Source: an uncultured Collinsella sp. (GTDB lineage Bacteria; Actinomycetota; Coriobacteriia; Coriobacteriales; Coriobacteriaceae). Taken from it: a DNA stretch of 64,000 nucleotides. Under the pieces are notes generated by a model. It searched no databases. It was not told where the DNA came from and saw nothing but the letters and a program-made list of their open reading frames with translations. Location: assembly GCA_902470805.1 (NCBI GenBank), contig CABRHX010000006.1:32351-96350 (forward strand), read 5' to 3'. Of the stretch, positions 61,993-64,000 are shown one piece after another (position 1 is the stretch's first letter; each line of letters starts with the position of its first letter). A program made the position numbers and the translations under genes.

Positions 61993-62331
61993 TTGAAATA
62001 TCTCGTCGAGGATTGCGATAATCCGGCAGATCCCGTCCAGGACTACGCCGAAGCCAAGGAGATTATCCGCCGGGTACTCGGCTCCCACCCATCGGTGAGA
62101 CGAGCCGGCATGTTCGGCTCGTTCGTCCGCGGCGAGCAGAAGGACTCATCCGACGTCGACCTGCTCCTCCAGGTCGACAGCAAGGACGCCTTCGAGATTA
62201 TCGGTATCGGCCTCGCCCTGGCCGAGGAGCTCGGGAGGGACGTGGACATGCTGACGACGCTCCGCGGAGCCCAGAGCAGTTTCATCGAGAACCTGAAAAG
62301 AGAGGGACGGCTCATCTACAAGAGGGATTAA
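61993..62331 (+). CDS. Minimal nucleotidyltransferase (MntA-like)
   Basis: 112 residues. GMFGSFVRGEQKDSSDVDLL is the GS-x(n)-DxD signature of the nucleotidyltransferase superfamily, in the small MNT form that acts as antitoxin to HEPN ribonucleases by AMPylation. No HEPN gene is adjacent; instead a second nucleotidyltransferase follows 13 bp downstream. The start is a TTG with AAGAAGGTG upstream. Both catalytic aspartates of the DVD are present. Confidence 0.8.
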   Translation: MKYLVEDCDNPADPVQDYAEAKEIIRRVLGSHPSVRRAGMFGSFVRGEQKDSSDVDLLLQVDSKDAFEIIGIGLALAEELGRDVDMLTTLRGAQSSFIENLKREGRLIYKRD

Positions 62332-62344
62332 GGAGAGGTGGACC

Positions 62345-63010
62345 ATGAGAACCCTTGAAGAGGCACGCGACACCCTTCAAATCTCGCAAGAGGATATCGA
62401 TTTCCTCGTCGACGGCATCAGGCGAGCCGGTGAGCCAATCGCCATCATCGCCTACGGGTCGCGAGCCCGCGGCGAAGCCGGGAAAAATAGCGATTATGAC
62501 ATCCTCGGTCTTTCCGAGTTGACCGGAAGGGAACTCAAGGAGTTCTCGATTGTAGCCAATGTCCAACTGTTCAGATTCGGGAAGGACTTGGATTTCTTCA
62601 TCGGCAACGTGGATGATTTCAGGGCTGCGGTTCAGCACGGCCGAAGTTTCGCCACCGAGGTCGCCAGGGACGGCGTGATTCTCTATGGAACGGTTGGAGG
62701 TGGCAAGAACGAGGATGAGGGGATACCGATGGAGTTCAGGCTTGCAAACGGAACCGCGATCACGGACGAGGACATCGAGCGCGAGTGCGCGGAGTATGAA
62801 TCCGGCTCTTGGGCGGGAACCCTGACGAGCCGCCGCATCGGCCGCCCCAGGCTTTCCGATGGGGAGGACGACGCCAACCTGTCCTTCAAGTGCCCGAAAA
62901 CGGATGCCGCCCTCATCGAGAGGGCGGCCGCAGCGTGCGGGATGCAGAAGTCTGAGTTCCTGCGCTCGGCCGCAATCGAGAAGGCCGAGAAAATCCTCAG
63001 GTCGGCATAG
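62345..63010 (+). CDS. Nucleotidyltransferase fused to a ribbon-helix-helix antitoxin-type domain
   Basis: 221 residues. Residues 1-125: nucleotidyltransferase with AYGSRARGEAGKNSDYDILG (GS and DYD). Residues 129-221: a region starting MEFRLANGTAITDEDIEREC, then GRPRLSD and a C-terminal RHH/CopG-like segment (ALIERAAAACGMQKSEFLRS), a layout seen in DNA-binding antitoxins. The junction carries an in-frame ATG at 62729 preceded by GAGGGG, so a free RHH protein could be made as well. RBS AAGGAGAGG before 62345. Terminator follows. Confidence 0.75.
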   Translation: MRTLEEARDTLQISQEDIDFLVDGIRRAGEPIAIIAYGSRARGEAGKNSDYDILGLSELTGRELKEFSIVANVQLFRFGKDLDFFIGNVDDFRAAVQHGRSFATEVARDGVILYGTVGGGKNEDEGIPMEFRLANGTAITDEDIERECAEYESGSWAGTLTSRRIGRPRLSDGEDDANLSFKCPKTDAALIERAAAACGMQKSEFLRSAAIEKAEKILRSA

Positions 63011-63026
63011 AACCCATTAGAACGAC

Positions 63027-63057
63027 AAAGGGGGCGGAGAAAATCTCCGCCCCCTTT
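63027..63057. terminator. Bidirectional terminator
   Basis: A perfect 14-bp stem AAAGGGGGCGGAGA (63027-63040) / TCTCCGCCCCCTTT (63044-63057), 3-nt loop, serving the RHH fusion gene and the convergent recombinase gene. Confidence 0.9.
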
Positions 63058-63059
63058 AC

Positions 63060-63646
63060 TTACTTCCTCCTGACGCCCACCAGGCCGCGGCTTCGGAGAA
63101 TGCGGTATAGCGTTGATTTTGAAATGCCCATGGCAGAGCAGATATCTGGAATTGGCGTTTCCCGAGCGAGGTAGAGTTTCACGGCGGCATCGGCTTTGAC
63201 ATCGGCGATACGCGGGCGGCCTCCAACGTTGCCGCCGTGGCTCCGCTTTATGGCGATGCCCTCCGCTTGGCGCTGCTTGATCAAATCTCGTTCAAGTTCT
63301 GCGGTGCAAGCGTGAGTTCCCAAGACAAACCGACCGAATGCCGTGTCCAAGTCTACGGGCTGCTTCAGAGAGGTTAGCTTGACCCCTAGGTTGCGGAACA
63401 TCAGGTCATAGTTGAGCAGTTGTCTGGTCGACCTCGACAGCCGTTCCCAGCTTTCGACCACCACTTCATCACCGCGCTTCATTTTCTTGAACAAGTTTTT
63501 TGCTGTGCGCGGTCGCCCTCGCGAGCGGCGGTCTCCTTGTCTTTGTAGATGCGTTCGTAAGCAATGCCGGCGTTCACCAACGCTTCGATTTGGCGGTCAA
63601 GCTTCTGGTCTTTCGTACTTACACGGGCATAACCGTATCGTGTCAT
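63060..63646 (-). pseudogene. Serine recombinase (resolvase/invertase), frame broken at an A6 run
   Basis: From ATG 63646 (GGAGG upstream) the frame gives MTRYGYARVSTKDQKLDRQI with the catalytic Ser in RVSTKDQ, then stops early. The rest (NLFKKMKRGDEVVVESWERL to a C-terminal Hin-type HTH, MGISKSTLYRILRSRG) is in the -1 frame. The switch falls on six A (plus-strand T63496-63501): a -1 ribosomal slip or one extra A restores a 195-residue resolvase. So it is either a recent pseudogene or a gene expressed by slippage. All other family motifs are intact. Confidence 0.8.
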
Positions 63647-63696
63647 TTTTCAGCCTCCAGCCTTGTCTTTTGATTTTCTCATAGGAATGCAAGAGG

Positions 63697-63722
63697 AGGT
63701 TTTGGCACTAGGTTTTGGCACT
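63697..63722. repeat. 13-bp tandem repeat upstream of the recombinase
   Basis: AGGTTTTGGCACT occurs twice back to back (63697-63709, 63710-63722), 50 bp upstream of the recombinase start. Possible recombinase binding repeats. Confidence 0.6.
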
Positions 63723-63776
63723 CGATTTGCATGGCATCGATGACTTGATTTCCTAGTGTCTGGCGGCATACGTTTT

Positions 63777-63844
63777 GAGACCGGCAAGCTGATGCCGGCT
63801 CGAGGACAGCGGCCCGGTGCACCGGGCCGATCGATAGCGGTCTC
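63777..63844. repeat. Branched inverted-repeat structure
   Basis: Outer arms GAGACC (63777-63782) / GGTCTC (63839-63844) enclose a hairpin CCGGC/GCCGG (63781-63798) and a perfect 20-nt palindrome CGGCCCGGTGCACCGGGCCG (63810-63829). The layout could be a recombination (res-like) site or structured RNA. The remaining 63845-64000 shows no gene. Confidence 0.55.
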
Positions 63845-64000
63845 AGGTTCACAGCGCAGTTTCTCAGGGCTCGCATATATAGGAAGACTTGATTGGCAAT
63901 CGATTTTAATGAAGTCGGCAGCGCATGTCAGAGTTTTCAACAAATTTAACATGCCACCCTTTATATCCGCACGCGCGTAATTCAACTCATAAGGACCGGC

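Larger units (their letters stand above)
58927..64000. mobile_element. Integrative element in tRNA-Pro, right end outside the window
   Basis: Left border at the tRNA-Pro 3' fragment. Contents: tyrosine integrase, small membrane protein, repeat-rich and degraded spacers, two nucleotidyltransferase genes, a frameshifted serine recombinase. The integrase uses AGG for many arginines, unlike the CGT/CGC-rich core, and intergenic spaces are long. No conjugation, replication or phage structural gene is visible in these 5 kb. 58972-59221 holds inverted GGGTCA/TGACCC at 58975-58988 and no gene. Confidence 0.75.

Overview
The window looks like the chromosome of a Coriobacteriia member, most likely Collinsella or a close relative. 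This is inferred from gene content and base composition; no search was run. The core is GC-rich and uses CGT/CGC arginine codons. It combines actinobacterial hallmarks (an integration host factor mIHF next to gmk and rpoZ; a PgsA2 / FHA / MerR group like GarA-FtsR) with blocks usual in Firmicutes (lepA-hemW-dnaJ-mtaB-phoH-ybeY-dgkA-era-recO; rny-spoVS-miaB-miaA-hflX; lexA opposite a LysM gene).

Layout. 1-0.75 kb: the 3' part of a REP-associated (Y1/HUH) transposase and its repeats. 0.8-1.0: rpmB on the minus strand. 1.2-6.8: a pyrimidine operon, pyrR-pyrB-pyrC-pyrK-pyrD-pyrF, behind a leader with mutually exclusive antiterminator and terminator hairpins; pyrE is absent. 7.0-9.4: mihF-gmk-rpoZ-thiI. 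9.6-13.7: DNA uptake genes comEA-comEC, then holA. 13.8-26.1: rpsT, lepA, dusB, hemW, two dnaJ paralogues (one with a membrane-segment C terminus), mtaB, phoH, ybeY, dgkA, era, recO, rpsO. 26.2-30.8: pnp and an RNase J gene, separated by two large structured palindromes. 30.8-40.3: ftsK, rodZ-like, yajQ, rimO, pgsA, a CinA-like amidase gene, recA, recX. 40.4-47.2: rny, a GHKL ATPase of unknown role, spoVS, miaB, miaA, hflX. 47.2-50.1: a frameshifted acyltransferase-like gene and lexA (minus) facing a LysM gene, then nrdR and dut. 50.1-50.6: a second family of large palindromes. 50.6-58.6: a lipid glycosyltransferase, trxB, a DUF1836 regulator, degV, an NlpC/P60 hydrolase, apt, MerR, FHA and pgsA2. 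From 58.93 to the window end: an integrative element inserted in a tRNA-Pro gene, with a tyrosine integrase, two nucleotidyltransferase genes (one fused to a ribbon-helix-helix domain), a frameshifted serine recombinase and repeat-rich spacers. Its integrase uses AGG arginine codons far more than the core.

How parts fit together. Translation and RNA turnover (rpmB, rpsT, rpsO, lepA, hflX, ybeY, era, pnp, RNase J, RNase Y, four radical-SAM enzymes) dominate. The SOS response is visible: GAAC-N4-GTTC boxes lie inside the promoters of recA and of the LysM gene opposite lexA. DNA uptake (comEA/comEC) may be tied to recA by a shared TTTGGTC repeat repeated every 11 bp.

The most unusual signals are (1) two families of roughly 95-150 bp palindromes that keep a core sequence while their long stems differ yet stay paired; (2) the phased repeats shared by recA and comEA; (3) the nucleotidyltransferase/RHH fusion with an internal start; and (4) the membrane-segment DnaJ.
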